This document shows, one piece after another, positions 1 to 8,161 of a DNA stretch of 64,000 nucleotides. Source of the stretch: CAJQQK01 sp965224225 (GTDB lineage: Bacteria > Pseudomonadota > Alphaproteobacteria > Rhizobiales > Hyphomicrobiaceae); contig CBDCZF010000001.1 in the NCBI GenBank assembly GCA_965224225.1, forward strand, positions 124,001 through 188,000, given 5' to 3'. Position numbers and translations under genes: made by a program. Below the pieces are notes generated by a model. That model was given only the letters and a program-made list of their open reading frames with translations, ran no database searches and had not been told where the DNA came from. How positions within the stretch are numbered: the stretch's first letter is position 1; each line of letters starts with the position of its first letter.

Positions 1-1
1 T

Positions 2-547
2 CGCGATCTGTGTGAGCTGGCCCGACGCAACGTCACCCTCAACCATTTGGAAGGGCGTGTAACGGTTGCTGAGCATGACATAACAGCCCCGAGCGACGCT
101 GGGATCCGCACCGGGTTGGCCGATGAAAGCTTCGACGTCACGCTCGCCAATCCGCCGTTCCATGAGGCAGGAAGCCATCGCCCGTCCCCCGACCCGATAA
201 AGGCCGGTGCCCATTCGATGCCCGCCGCCGGCCTCGACCAATGGCTCCGGTTCATGGCGCGCATGACGCGGCCGGGTGGCACCTGCCTCGTCATCCACCG
301 TGCCGACCGACTGGCAGCCCTGCTCGAAGCGGTCTCACGGCGCTTCGGGGCAATCGTGGTGATGCCGCTCTACCCTCGCTCCGGACAGTCGGCCTCACGC
401 GTCATCATCAGCGCCATTAAAGGAAATCGCAGTCCGTTGCGCATCGCACCCGGCATCATTTTGCATGGGCCAGGCAATGAATTCACGGCCGAAGTCAAGA
501 TGCTCCTGAGCGGGCCGAAAGCGCTTGACGTACGGCCTGGTCCGTGA
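2..547 (+). CDS. tRNA1(Val) (adenine37-N6)-methyltransferase family protein, 5' end missing
   Basis: This is a SAM-dependent methyltransferase of the TrmN6/COG4123 type, which methylates N6 of an adenine in tRNA. The frame is open from base 2, so the gene runs in from the left edge; 181 codons are visible. The adenine N6-methyltransferase signature NPPF lies at visible residues 50-53, preceded by a DVTLA strand. The N-terminal SAM-binding glycine loop lies outside the window. The C-terminal segment (PLYPRSGQSASRVIISAIKG) is typical of this family, where it closes the Rossmann fold. The next gene starts 38 bp downstream on the same strand. Family assignment is good; the exact tRNA target is inferred. 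Confidence 0.8.
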   Translation, partial: RDLCELARRNVTLNHLEGRVTVAEHDITAPSDAGIRTGLADESFDVTLANPPFHEAGSHRPSPDPIKAGAHSMPAAGLDQWLRFMARMTRPGGTCLVIHRADRLAALLEAVSRRFGAIVVMPLYPRSGQSASRVIISAIKGNRSPLRIAPGIILHGPGNEFTAEVKMLLSGPKALDVRPGP

Positions 548-585
548 AACCACGATGCACCAATCAAAAATCAGAAAATTAGCGC

Positions 586-1410
586 ATGTGGCCCTTCTCC
601 TCACCGCCCAAAATTCCCGTGCTCCAGCTCAACGGGCCAATCGGCATGGCATCGCCGTTGCGGCCCGGGTTATCACTTGCAAGTGCTGCCGGCGCGCTCG
701 AGCGGGCATTCAGCTATTCGAAGCAACCGGCCGTGGTGATCGTCATCAATTCGCCGGGCGGCTCGCCGGTCCAATCCAGTCTGCTGTTCAAGCGCATGCG
801 CCAACTGGCCGAGGAAAAGGAAAAGAAGATCTACGTCTTTTGCGAGGACGTGGCAGCTTCCGGCGGCTATTATCTGGCAGTCGCCGGCGATGAAATCTAT
901 GCCGACCCATCCTCCATCGTCGGCTCGATCGGCGTAATCGCCGCAGGCTTCGGCTTTGTCGACGCGATCGAGAAGCTCGGCATCGAGCGGCGCGTTTATA
1001 CCGCCGGCGAAAACAAGTCGATCCTCGACCCATTCCGCCCGGAAAACCCGGACGACATCGCCCGCCTCAAGACCATCCAGTTGGACGTCCACGAAGTCTT
1101 CAAGGATGTCGTTCGCGAGCGCCGCGGCGACAGGCTCAAGGCCGACAATCCGGAGATCTTCACCGGTGCCTTCTGGTCGGCCGGGCGTGCCGAGGAACTC
1201 GGCCTGATCGACGGCATCACGGACATGCGCACGAAGATGCGCGAACTGTTCGGTGACAAGGTCGTACTGCGCAATATCAGGATGCAGTCGGGCGGCCTTT
1301 TGGCGCGACTGAGGCGCCTGCCCTCGACCGAGACCGACACTGCCACCCTGACGGACAACTTGGTTGCCTCGATTGAACATCGTGTGCTCTGGCAACGTTA
1401 CGGATTGTGA
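586..1410 (+). CDS. S49 family serine peptidase (SppA/SohB-like)
   Basis: This 274-aa protein belongs to the signal-peptide-peptidase A family, which cleaves leftover signal peptides or membrane-associated peptides. The catalytic Ser-Lys dyad is visible: Ser92 in ASGGYY and Lys144 in GENKS, with the NSPGG loop at 55-59 preceding them. The length matches the short single-domain SppA36 type rather than the long E. coli SppA. There is no clear N-terminal signal or membrane segment, so it may act at the cytoplasmic face or be anchored by a partner. The small membrane-anchored ORF that starts 3 bp downstream is probably co-transcribed with it. Confidence 0.9.
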   Translation: MWPFSSPPKIPVLQLNGPIGMASPLRPGLSLASAAGALERAFSYSKQPAVVIVINSPGGSPVQSSLLFKRMRQLAEEKEKKIYVFCEDVAASGGYYLAVAGDEIYADPSSIVGSIGVIAAGFGFVDAIEKLGIERRVYTAGENKSILDPFRPENPDDIARLKTIQLDVHEVFKDVVRERRGDRLKADNPEIFTGAFWSAGRAEELGLIDGITDMRTKMRELFGDKVVLRNIRMQSGGLLARLRRLPSTETDTATLTDNLVASIEHRVLWQRYGL

Positions 1411-1413
1411 GTC

Positions 1414-1593
1414 ATGCCCCAACTCCTGTTACTTGCAGCGGTCGGCATTGGCGCCTATGCCGGCTATCGCTGGCTGAAGTCAAAGCAGCACAAGTCTGAC
1501 AAACCAAATCCGGCGTCGCGTTCGGACAGTGCCCGCGATGCCGGTGACCTGATCTGGGACGAGAAAAAGGGCGCGTATCGGCCGCGCGACTAG
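1414..1593 (+). CDS. Small conserved-looking protein with an N-terminal membrane anchor (59 aa)
   Basis: This is a short ORF starting with ATG three bases after the stop of the S49 peptidase and ending in TAG. The N-terminus (about residues 3-20, PQLLLLAAVGIGAYAGYRWL) is a single hydrophobic anchor. The remainder is charged and ends with a DLIWDEKKGAYRPRD tail. It sits 24 bp before glyQ on the same strand. The tight spacing on both sides and the clean anchor-plus-charged-tail architecture support it as a real gene in an S49-small protein-glyQ transcription unit. Its function is unknown; it may be a partner or anchor for the peptidase, which is inference. Confidence 0.65.
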   Translation: MPQLLLLAAVGIGAYAGYRWLKSKQHKSDKPNPASRSDSARDAGDLIWDEKKGAYRPRD

Positions 1594-1617
1594 AGCAAGA
1601 TCCGATCGTGAGATGAC

Positions 1618-2610
1618 ATGGCAACGAAATCCAATCCGCCAAAGAACAAGAAAAGCGCACCCGAATCCAACTGGCAACGACCGGGCAACCTCAACCCGGA
1701 AAGATCGTTCCAGGACCTGATACTGACGCTGCAGCAGTTCTGGGCGGCCCAGGGCTGCGTCGTGCTGCAGCCTTACGATATGGAAGTCGGCGCCGGCACC
1801 TTCCACCCGGCAACGACGCTACGCTCGCTGGGCCCGAGGCCATGGAACGCTGCCTACGTGCAGCCCTCGCGCCGGCCGAAAGATGGCCGCTACGGCGAAA
1901 ACCCGAACCGGCTTCAGCACTACTATCAGTTCCAGGTGATCATGAAGCCGTCGCCTTCGAACATCCTGGACCTCTACCTCGCCAGCCTCGATGCGATCGG
2001 CATCGATACCTCGGTCAATGACATCCGCTTTGTCGAGGACGACTGGGAAAGCCCGACGCTTGGCGCCTGGGGGCTTGGCTGGGAGGTCTGGTGCAACGGC
2101 ATGGAGGTCACCCAGTTCACCTATTTCCAGCAGGTCGGCGGCTTCGACTGCAAGCCGGTGTCGGGCGAGATCACCTATGGCCTCGAACGCATCGCCATGT
2201 ACGTGCAGGGTGTCGACCGCGTTTATGATTTGAACTTCAACGGCTGCGCCGATGATGATCCGCGCAAGCTCACCTACGGCGACGTATTCCTGCAGGCCGA
2301 ACAGGAATACTCGCGCTTTAATTTCGAGCACGCCGATACCGGGCTCTTGCTGCGCCACTTCGAGGATGCCGAGCAAGAATGCCGTGCGATCCTCGAGAAC
2401 GGCCAACCGGACGAGGACGCAAACGATGCGCGCCACAAAATGGCATTGCCTGCCTATGACCAGTGCATCAAGGCAAGCCACATCTTCAACCTGCTCGATG
2501 CCCGCGGCGTGATCTCGGTGACCGAGCGCCAGAACTACATCCTGCGCGTGCGCGAGCTTGCCAAGGCGTGCTGTGGGGCTTGGCTTGCGACCGAGGGTGG
2601 CGGCGCATAA
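1618..2610 (+). CDS. glyQ: Glycyl-tRNA synthetase alpha subunit
   Basis: This is the alpha (catalytic) subunit of the heterotetrameric bacterial glycyl-tRNA synthetase, which forms glycyl-adenylate and charges tRNA-Gly with the beta subunit. The sequence shows family landmarks: FQDLILTLQQFWAAQGC, GAGTFHPATTLR, RPKDGRYGENPNR and GEITYGLERIAMYVQ. At 330 aa it is slightly longer than the E. coli protein because of a lysine-rich N-terminal extension of about 25 residues. The beta subunit glyS, usually adjacent downstream, is absent: the next 387 bp hold a palindromic repeat, then a dehydrogenase pair begins. The assignment is secure. Confidence 0.97.
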   Translation: MATKSNPPKNKKSAPESNWQRPGNLNPERSFQDLILTLQQFWAAQGCVVLQPYDMEVGAGTFHPATTLRSLGPRPWNAAYVQPSRRPKDGRYGENPNRLQHYYQFQVIMKPSPSNILDLYLASLDAIGIDTSVNDIRFVEDDWESPTLGAWGLGWEVWCNGMEVTQFTYFQQVGGFDCKPVSGEITYGLERIAMYVQGVDRVYDLNFNGCADDDPRKLTYGDVFLQAEQEYSRFNFEHADTGLLLRHFEDAEQECRAILENGQPDEDANDARHKMALPAYDQCIKASHIFNLLDARGVISVTERQNYILRVRELAKACCGAWLATEGGGA

Positions 2611-2736
2611 CGGACATTGCGTGATTTGTGCCGGCCGGCTGATGATTTTGCCTGCAGCCTTGCCTTGTCGGACATCGTGACCGAACATTGGCGGATGGGG
2701 ATGTCAGCGGATAACATCCAGAGATATTCGCCAGGT

Positions 2737-2934
2737 TGTGCCTGATCGTTGCCGCTGGTTGCCCCTCACCCTAACCCTCTCCCCGTACGCGCCGAAGTGG
2801 CGCTACGGGGAGAGGGAATCTGGCCGTGCCTTAGTGCATCGCCGCGGGCGACGCGACGGGCCGAGTTCCCTCTCCCCGTACTTCACGGGGAGAGGGTTAG
2901 GGTGAGGGGCAAGCAGCGGTAACGATCAGGCACA
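2737..2934. repeat. 198-bp palindromic intergenic element with nested hairpins
   Basis: The two ends are inverted copies of each other: TGTGCCTGATCGTT at 2737-2750 matches the reverse complement of 2921-2934, and the homology continues inward through CCCTCACCCTAACCCTCTCCCC (2763-2784) and its inverse near 2885-2908. Two internal hairpins occur, one around 2779-2816 and one around 2867-2893, each built from CTCTCCCCGTA and TACGGGGAGAG type arms. This looks like a non-autonomous dispersed palindrome (MITE or REP/BIME type). It occupies most of the gap between glyQ and the next gene, so that gap holds no coding sequence. Confidence 0.85.
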
Positions 2935-2997
2935 GCGCAAGTTTCAGCTCACCACGAGCTGCACAACTCGACATAGAACCGCCTGGGAGCCAGCGCC

Positions 2998-3969
2998 ATG
3001 GACAATCTATCTCCCGACAAGCAGCGCGAGATGCTGCGCACCATGCAGATCATACGGCGCTTCGAAGAACGCGCCTCGGATGATTTTCACGCCGGCGACA
3101 TTTACGGTGTCGTGCATTGCTATATCGGCGAGGAGGCGGTCGCCGTCGGTGTCTGTGCGGCGCTCGAGGCGGGCGACAAGATCATCTCGACCCACCGCGG
3201 CCACGGCCACTGCATCGCCAAGGGAGCCGATCTCAACCGAATGATGGCCGAACTCTACGGACGCGAGGACGGCTACTGCAAGGGCAAGGGCGGCTCGATG
3301 CATATCGCCGACTTCGATATCGGCATGCTCGGCGCCAACGGCATTGTCGCAGGTGGCATCTCGATCGTCACGGGCGCAGCACTTGCCCAGCAGATGGACG
3401 GGGCCGGCGGGGTTTCGATCTGCTTCTTCGGCGACGGTGCGTCCAATGCCGGGCCGTTTCACGAATCGATCAACATCGCGGCAAGCTGGAAACTGCCCGT
3501 CGTCTACGTCTGCGAAAACAACCTCTGGGCGGTCAATACGCCGGCATCTGCCAGCGTTTCGGTCGACGACATCGCCGAACGCGCCAAGGGCTACGGCATC
3601 CCCGGAACGATCGTCGACGGCAACGACATCTTCGCCGTCTATCAGGCCGCGACCCAGGCGATCGAACGGGCCAGGCGCGGCGCGGGCCCGAGCCTGATCG
3701 AGTGCAAGACCTATCGCCAGCGCCGGCATACCGAGCGGCCCGACCAGCCAGACGATCGCACACCGGAAGAGATCGCAAGCTGGACGGCGAAAGACCCGAT
3801 CCACCGCTTGCGCAATCATCTGGCAGGTGAACCGGGACAATTCTCGGACGACGACTGGCGCGCGATGGATGGTGAGATCCTGAGCCAGATCGATGCGGCC
3901 GTCGCCTTTGCCAAGGCAAGCCCGTTCCCGAAACTAGATGCCGCCCTCGACGATGTCTTCGCCGAGTGA
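2998..3969 (+). CDS. Thiamine-PP-dependent 2-oxoacid/acetoin dehydrogenase E1 component, alpha subunit
   Basis: This 323-aa protein is the alpha subunit of an alpha2beta2 E1 enzyme that decarboxylates a 2-oxoacid, or cleaves acetoin, with thiamine diphosphate. The ThDP-binding motif starts at GDG (145-147) and ends at ENN (173-175), with the HRGHGH segment at 66-71 before it. A GGGAG ribosome site precedes the ATG. The beta subunit follows directly. No E2 or E3 gene and no lipoyl domain are nearby. Length and the acoA-like sequence suggest acetoin dehydrogenase or a related pyruvate-type enzyme rather than the main PDH; substrate is uncertain. Confidence 0.85.
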   Translation: MDNLSPDKQREMLRTMQIIRRFEERASDDFHAGDIYGVVHCYIGEEAVAVGVCAALEAGDKIISTHRGHGHCIAKGADLNRMMAELYGREDGYCKGKGGSMHIADFDIGMLGANGIVAGGISIVTGAALAQQMDGAGGVSICFFGDGASNAGPFHESINIAASWKLPVVYVCENNLWAVNTPASASVSVDDIAERAKGYGIPGTIVDGNDIFAVYQAATQAIERARRGAGPSLIECKTYRQRRHTERPDQPDDRTPEEIASWTAKDPIHRLRNHLAGEPGQFSDDDWRAMDGEILSQIDAAVAFAKASPFPKLDAALDDVFAE

Positions 3970-3980
3970 GGAGACCTCCC

Positions 3981-4937
3981 ATGCGTGAACTAACCTACGA
4001 CGGCGCCGGCTTCGAAGCGGTCGCCGAAGAAATGCGCCTCGACAAAAAGATCTTCCATCTCTCGACCGACCCGCCGCCGCCCCTGCTCGGTGAATTCGGG
4101 CCGGAGCGTATCCGCGCAACGCCGATCGCCGAAAGTGCACTGACCGGCATGGCAATCGGGGCTGCCGCCTCCGGATACCGACCGATCGTCGACTGGCGCC
4201 TCGTCACGTTCTGCTTCGTTGCCATGGACCAGATCGTCAACCAGGCGGCCAAGATCCACTACATGTTCGGCGGCCAGGCGAAGTTTCCGATCGTCTTTCG
4301 GACTACGATCGGCGGCGGCACCCGGCGCGCCGCCCAGCACTCGCAGAGCCCCTATTCGATGTTCATGAACCTCGCCGGGCTCAAGATGATCATCCCCTCG
4401 ACACCATATGATCTCAAAGGTCTTCTGAAGACGGCGATCCGCGACAACAATCCGGTCGTCTCGTTCGAATGCGGACGCATTGCAGGGGTCACCGCGGATG
4501 TGCCGGAGGAGGACTACACGATCCCGCTCGGCGTCGCCGACATCAAACGCGAAGGCCGTGACGTCACCGTTGTGGCGCTCGCCTGGATGGTGCCGGAGGC
4601 ACTGGCTGCTGCCGACATCCTCGAAAAGGAAGGCATTTCGGTCGAAGTCGTCGATCCGAGAACGCTGGTGCCCATGGACGCGGACGCGATCCGCCGCTCG
4701 GTGCGCAAGACCGGCCGCCTGCTGGTTGCCGACGAGGCCTGCCCGACGGCTGGTGCCGCCGCCGAGATCGCGACCCTCGTCACGGAGGATGCCCAGACGT
4801 TTGCCGCCCTCAAGGCGCCCGTCAAACGCGTTTGCGCCCTGCCTGTGCCGATCCCCTACTCGCCGCCGCTCGAGGACCACGTCTTCCCAGACCGCAATCG
4901 GATAGCAACAGGCGTCCGTGAACTGCTCAGCGTGTAA
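3981..4937 (+). CDS. Thiamine-PP-dependent 2-oxoacid/acetoin dehydrogenase E1 component, beta subunit
   Basis: This is the beta partner of the preceding E1 alpha gene, 318 aa from the ATG at 3981. That start is preferred over an upstream GTG at 3966 because GAGGAG lies 7-13 bp before it. Family features are the RIRATPIAESALTGMAIGAAASGYRPI region, the HSQSPYSMFMNLAGLKMIIPSTPYD segment and the C-terminal VVDPRTLVPMD transketolase-C domain. The 11-bp gap to the alpha gene implies translational coupling. With only E1 genes here, E2/E3 must be supplied from elsewhere if a full complex forms. Confidence 0.85.
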   Translation: MRELTYDGAGFEAVAEEMRLDKKIFHLSTDPPPPLLGEFGPERIRATPIAESALTGMAIGAAASGYRPIVDWRLVTFCFVAMDQIVNQAAKIHYMFGGQAKFPIVFRTTIGGGTRRAAQHSQSPYSMFMNLAGLKMIIPSTPYDLKGLLKTAIRDNNPVVSFECGRIAGVTADVPEEDYTIPLGVADIKREGRDVTVVALAWMVPEALAAADILEKEGISVEVVDPRTLVPMDADAIRRSVRKTGRLLVADEACPTAGAAAEIATLVTEDAQTFAALKAPVKRVCALPVPIPYSPPLEDHVFPDRNRIATGVRELLSV

Positions 4938-4951
4938 GAGGGACGAACTCG

Positions 4952-5161
4952 ATGGACGAAATGCAGGTCCGTGGCCTGGCCATCATGCTGGTCGTCGCAC
5001 TGATCGCCATGCTGGTGCTGCTGCGCAAGCAGCCACGCGGCATCTGGCTGTTCACGCTGGCACTCGTCCTGGTCGGCCTTGGCTACCTGGCAACGACACC
5101 GGCGCCCGGCGAACTGGCTGCGGCGATCTTCGGGGCACCGGAAACCGCCAAGGCTCATTAG
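4952..5161 (+). CDS. Small two-helix membrane protein, unknown function
   Basis: This 69-aa ORF starts 14 bp after the E1 beta stop, with AGAGGGA before the ATG. It has two hydrophobic helices, about residues 7-23 (LAIMLVVALIAMLVLL) and 31-46 (IWLFTLALVLVGLGYL), separated by a short basic loop (RKQPRG). The C-terminal tail is small and soluble. I do not recognise the family. Proximity suggests co-transcription with the E1 genes, but nothing in the sequence links it to their chemistry. Confidence 0.6.
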   Translation: MDEMQVRGLAIMLVVALIAMLVLLRKQPRGIWLFTLALVLVGLGYLATTPAPGELAAAIFGAPETAKAH

Positions 5162-5229
5162 CGCAAACTGCGTTTTGTCGGAATCAGCTCGAGCGAGCTA
5201 CTACCGGCAAAACGCAGATAACTTTGCGC
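5161..5229. terminator. Imperfect inverted repeat after the E1 operon
   Basis: GCGCAAACTGCGTTTTGTCGG (5161-5181) pairs imperfectly with CCGGCAAAACGCAGATAACTTTGCGC (5204-5229), giving a long bulged hairpin immediately after the stop of the small membrane protein gene. No U-tract follows, so a terminator role is tentative. Confidence 0.4.
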
Positions 5230-5427
5230 TATCAAGTCAACAAGGTAGCGCATCTTTGTGCCGCCAGTTGAAATCTCTTGAGCGGTTCCATCTTAAGGCA
5301 CGATGCGCTAGCAAAAGGCCCGGACATTTACCGATCCCCTATCGAAACCTCTAAAATCCAAGCGAGCACCTCAGCCTGTTGTTTGCCTTTCTGCGTTAAT
5401 TTTGACCATGGCGTCACGAACCCAGGA

Positions 5428-6111
5428 ATGCAGGCCTTGTCGAATAGATCCGCCATTGCTCAATTTAGGCACGCACAATCGGGTGGCGTCGCGATCATCT
5501 TCGCACTGTTTCTCGTACCGCTGCTGCTCGTGATCGGTGCCGCCATCGACTACGGCCACGCTTCCTCAATCGAAACCTCACTGCAAAACGATCTCGACGC
5601 CGCCGTCCTCGACGGTGCCCGCGAACTTGTCAAATCAAACGACGCCGGTCGCGCCGAGAGCGTCGCCCAACGCCGTTTCCAGGCAGCCAGTGCCGCAGCC
5701 CACGTCAAGGAACGCTCATTCGTCGCCGACAAGTCCAAGGGCACGCTCACAGCCAAGGCGACGGCGCATGTCACGACATCCTTCATGTCCATCATCGGCA
5801 TCCAGCATGTCGCGGTAACGGCAGAATCGGTAGCCTCGACACGGCGCGCCGAACGACCCGGCCGGGCCCAGGCAAAAACCATCGACAAACTCCAACATTC
5901 CGGCCTCGCGATGAGCGACCACAAGATCCGCGATCTTGTCTACCGTGTCGAACACGTCTGCCGCGAGATCCGGTCGATGGGCATGGTTGACCGCGTGCCA
6001 CAATGCCGGGCCGTGTTCGACGGCTCGTTCGAAGCTGAACTGCGCGCCAAGCTCAGTTCCGGCGGCAATGTCGCGGGGCTGCTACCGGGCGGCGTCCGCC
6101 TCGCTCAGTAG
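5428..6111 (+). CDS. TadE/TadG-like pilus-assembly family protein
   Basis: This 227-aa protein (from the ATG at 5428) has the N-terminal signature of Flp/Tad pseudopilin-like proteins. A polar stretch is followed by GGVAIIFALFLVPLLLVIGAAIDYG (19-43), a membrane helix ending in a D-Y pair, then an S-x-x-T-x-L-Q-x-x-x-D-A-A-x-L-x-G-A-R motif. This matches the Tad_N type domain. TadG proteins are normally longer with a von Willebrand domain; here the C-terminal 140 residues are unlike that. No other tad genes are in the window, so it is an orphan. The upstream in-frame region to 5278 lacks a ribosome site and was not used. Confidence 0.7.
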   Translation: MQALSNRSAIAQFRHAQSGGVAIIFALFLVPLLLVIGAAIDYGHASSIETSLQNDLDAAVLDGARELVKSNDAGRAESVAQRRFQAASAAAHVKERSFVADKSKGTLTAKATAHVTTSFMSIIGIQHVAVTAESVASTRRAERPGRAQAKTIDKLQHSGLAMSDHKIRDLVYRVEHVCREIRSMGMVDRVPQCRAVFDGSFEAELRAKLSSGGNVAGLLPGGVRLAQ

Positions 6112-6232
6112 GCAGCGCGCCAGAGGGCTGGAACCCGATGGCCGGCTGCCCACATTTCGCCCTCGCCCGATCCCACATCAGCCGCAATCCACGCGTACCC
6201 CGTTAACCATCTATCGCAACGCGAGGTGGACC

Positions 6233-6472
6233 ATGTTTCCGGGTAAGCGCCAGGCCAATTCATTCGCCAGTTCGATCGAGCAACTGGGCGCCGCGATGCT
6301 TGATGACGGCGACGTCAAAGCCGTGATGATGTCGCTTGATGAAGCCGGCGACATCACTGTTACGCTCGTCAAAGGCAACGAACACGACGTCAGCCAGAAG
6401 GTGCGCGTCGGCGTCATCGACCGCCATCAGCGCCGGCTCAACCCAAAGCGCTCCGACCGCAACCTGCAATAA
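6233..6472 (+). CDS. Small hypothetical protein (79 aa)
   Basis: This short ORF begins with ATG at 6233 after a GAGGTGG ribosome site, 121 bp after the Tad-like gene. The product is soluble and mixed alpha/beta in appearance, with an acidic centre (SLDEAGDITVTLVKGNEHD) and a basic C-terminus. No membrane segment or known motif was seen. Coding is supported by the ribosome site and by third-position G/C preference; function is unknown. Confidence 0.5.
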   Translation: MFPGKRQANSFASSIEQLGAAMLDDGDVKAVMMSLDEAGDITVTLVKGNEHDVSQKVRVGVIDRHQRRLNPKRSDRNLQ

Positions 6473-6478
6473 GCCTAG

Positions 6479-6529
6479 AGCGCCGGGCAAAGTCGGAAAC
6501 GCTGAAGGCCGCAACAGCGGCCCGGCGCT
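6479..6529. terminator. Bidirectional hairpin between convergent genes
   Basis: AGCGCCGGGC (6479-6488) is exactly inverted at 6520-6529 (GCCCGGCGCT). It lies between the convergent 79-aa ORF and the aldehyde dehydrogenase gene and may end transcription from both sides. No clear U-tract is present. Confidence 0.45.
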
Positions 6530-6585
6530 TAGCGCCGCCCCCGCGGAGGGCCCGGCCGCTAGCCAGCATAGCCCTTGAGCGCTAT

Positions 6586-8037
6586 TCAAGCAGCGTTCCA
6601 GCCCATCACCGATTTCACTTCAAGATATTCCTCGATCCCGAAGGTACCCCACTCGCGGCCGTTGCCGGATTGCCTGGTGCCGCCGAACGGCGCCTTGGGA
6701 TCGGCGACCGCCATGTTGATGTGCACCATCCCGGCATTGAGTCTGCGCGCGACGCGTCGCGCCCGCTCATGATCACCGCTTGACACGTACGCCGCCAGCC
6801 CGAACGGCGTGTCGTTGGCAATGCGGATGGCATCGGCCTCATCTTCATAGGCCATGATCGCCAGCACCGGCCCGAAGATCTCTTCGCGCGCAATCGTCAT
6901 GTCGGGGCTGACGTCGCTGAACACCGTCGGCTTGACGTAATAACCCGTCTCCAGCCCCTCCGGCCGCCCCGGACCGCCAGTCACCAACGTCGCGCCTTCA
7001 TCGAGGCCCGACTGGACGTAGTCCTGGATCTTCAGCCACTGGCGCTCCGAAACCACCGGCCCCATGACCGTTTCCGTGTCACGCGGCGAGCCGACTTTGA
7101 TGCCCTCGGCAATCTCTTTCGCACGTGCGGCGACTTCCGCCATGCGCGCCTTCGGCACCAGCATCCGCGTCGGTGAATTGCACGACTGGCCAGAATTGCG
7201 GAAACAGAGCGTCACGCCCTTGGCCACTTCGCTGGCGAAATCAGCATCGTCGAGCAGGATGTTGGCCGACTTGCCGCCGAGTTCCTGGCCGACCCGCTTG
7301 ACGGTTGGCGCAGCCTTGATCGCAACGTCGATGCCGGCCCCGGTCGAGCCCGTGAACGAGATCGCATCGATGCTCGGATGCGCGGCCAGCGCCGTGCCGA
7401 CACCCGGCCCGTCACCGTTGACGAGATTGAACACCCCCTTCGGCACACCTGCTTCATCGAGGATCTCGGCAATCAGCAATGCCGAGAGCGGCGCCACCTC
7501 CGATGGTTTGAGCACCATCGTGCAACCGGCCGCCAGGGCGGCGGCAACCTTGCAGCAGATCTGGTTGGCCGGCCAATTCCAGGGCGTAATCATGCCGATC
7601 ACGCCGATCGGCTCGCGCACTACTGCGGTCGAACCCCAATCCTCGTGAAAATGGAAGTTCTCAAGCAAGGCATTGGCCGTTTTGAAATGGCCCATGCCGG
7701 CGCCCGCCTGAAAACGCGTTGCAAATGAGATCGGCGCGCCCATTTCCATCGAGATCGTCCGACCCATTTCGGTGAACCGCGACTTGTAGACGTCGATGAT
7801 CCGGCCGAGCAGTTCCCGCCGCGCCTCGACGCTAGATTCGGCGTAGTCGGCAAACGCACTGCGTGCCGCGACCACGGCCCGCTCGACGTCATCCTCGGCC
7901 CCGAGCGAGACATCGCAGATCTTCGCCTCCGTCTCAGGATTGATCACTTCCAGGTTTCTTGCTGATCCGGCATCGACCCACGCACCGTCGATGTAGAACT
8001 GGCCTGCCCGGTTGGCGATATTCTCCGCTCGCACCAT
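6586..8037 (-). CDS. NAD(P)+-dependent aldehyde dehydrogenase
   Basis: This 483-aa member of the aldehyde dehydrogenase superfamily oxidises an aldehyde to a carboxylate. The catalytic Cys286 lies in NSGQSCNSPTR and the general base Glu252 in GQELGGKSAN. The coenzyme-binding TPWNWP sits at 151-156, and the FTGST loop at 228-232. The start at 8037 is chosen because AGGAG lies 9 bp upstream; the frame remains open 54 bp further without a better site. The gene is read in the same direction as the peptide-kinase cassette upstream (8162-10719), with 124 bp between, so it could be read through from it. Substrate unknown. Confidence 0.9.
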   Translation of the reverse strand: MVRAENIANRAGQFYIDGAWVDAGSARNLEVINPETEAKICDVSLGAEDDVERAVVAARSAFADYAESSVEARRELLGRIIDVYKSRFTEMGRTISMEMGAPISFATRFQAGAGMGHFKTANALLENFHFHEDWGSTAVVREPIGVIGMITPWNWPANQICCKVAAALAAGCTMVLKPSEVAPLSALLIAEILDEAGVPKGVFNLVNGDGPGVGTALAAHPSIDAISFTGSTGAGIDVAIKAAPTVKRVGQELGGKSANILLDDADFASEVAKGVTLCFRNSGQSCNSPTRMLVPKARMAEVAARAKEIAEGIKVGSPRDTETVMGPVVSERQWLKIQDYVQSGLDEGATLVTGGPGRPEGLETGYYVKPTVFSDVSPDMTIAREEIFGPVLAIMAYEDEADAIRIANDTPFGLAAYVSSGDHERARRVARRLNAGMVHINMAVADPKAPFGGTRQSGNGREWGTFGIEEYLEVKSVMGWNAA

Positions 8038-8161
8038 GCTCGTCGCTCCTGCATCAAGATCATTCCAAGACTGTTGATGCGCGCATAGCATGATGCATGG
8101 CCGAGCGCACGCCGAGCATGTGATCGAGTGAACTTGAGATGTATCAAGGAGTGGCCGGACC

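Noticed and set aside
2741..2930. CRISPR-like or tRNA-like structure in the palindrome after glyQ
   Set aside because: The unit is a single inverted palindrome with no repeated spacers and no tRNA features; it fits a REP/MITE-type element.
3966..3980. GTG start for the E1 beta gene overlapping the alpha stop
   Set aside because: The ribosome site GAGGAG fits the ATG at 3981, and the added residues do not match family N-termini.
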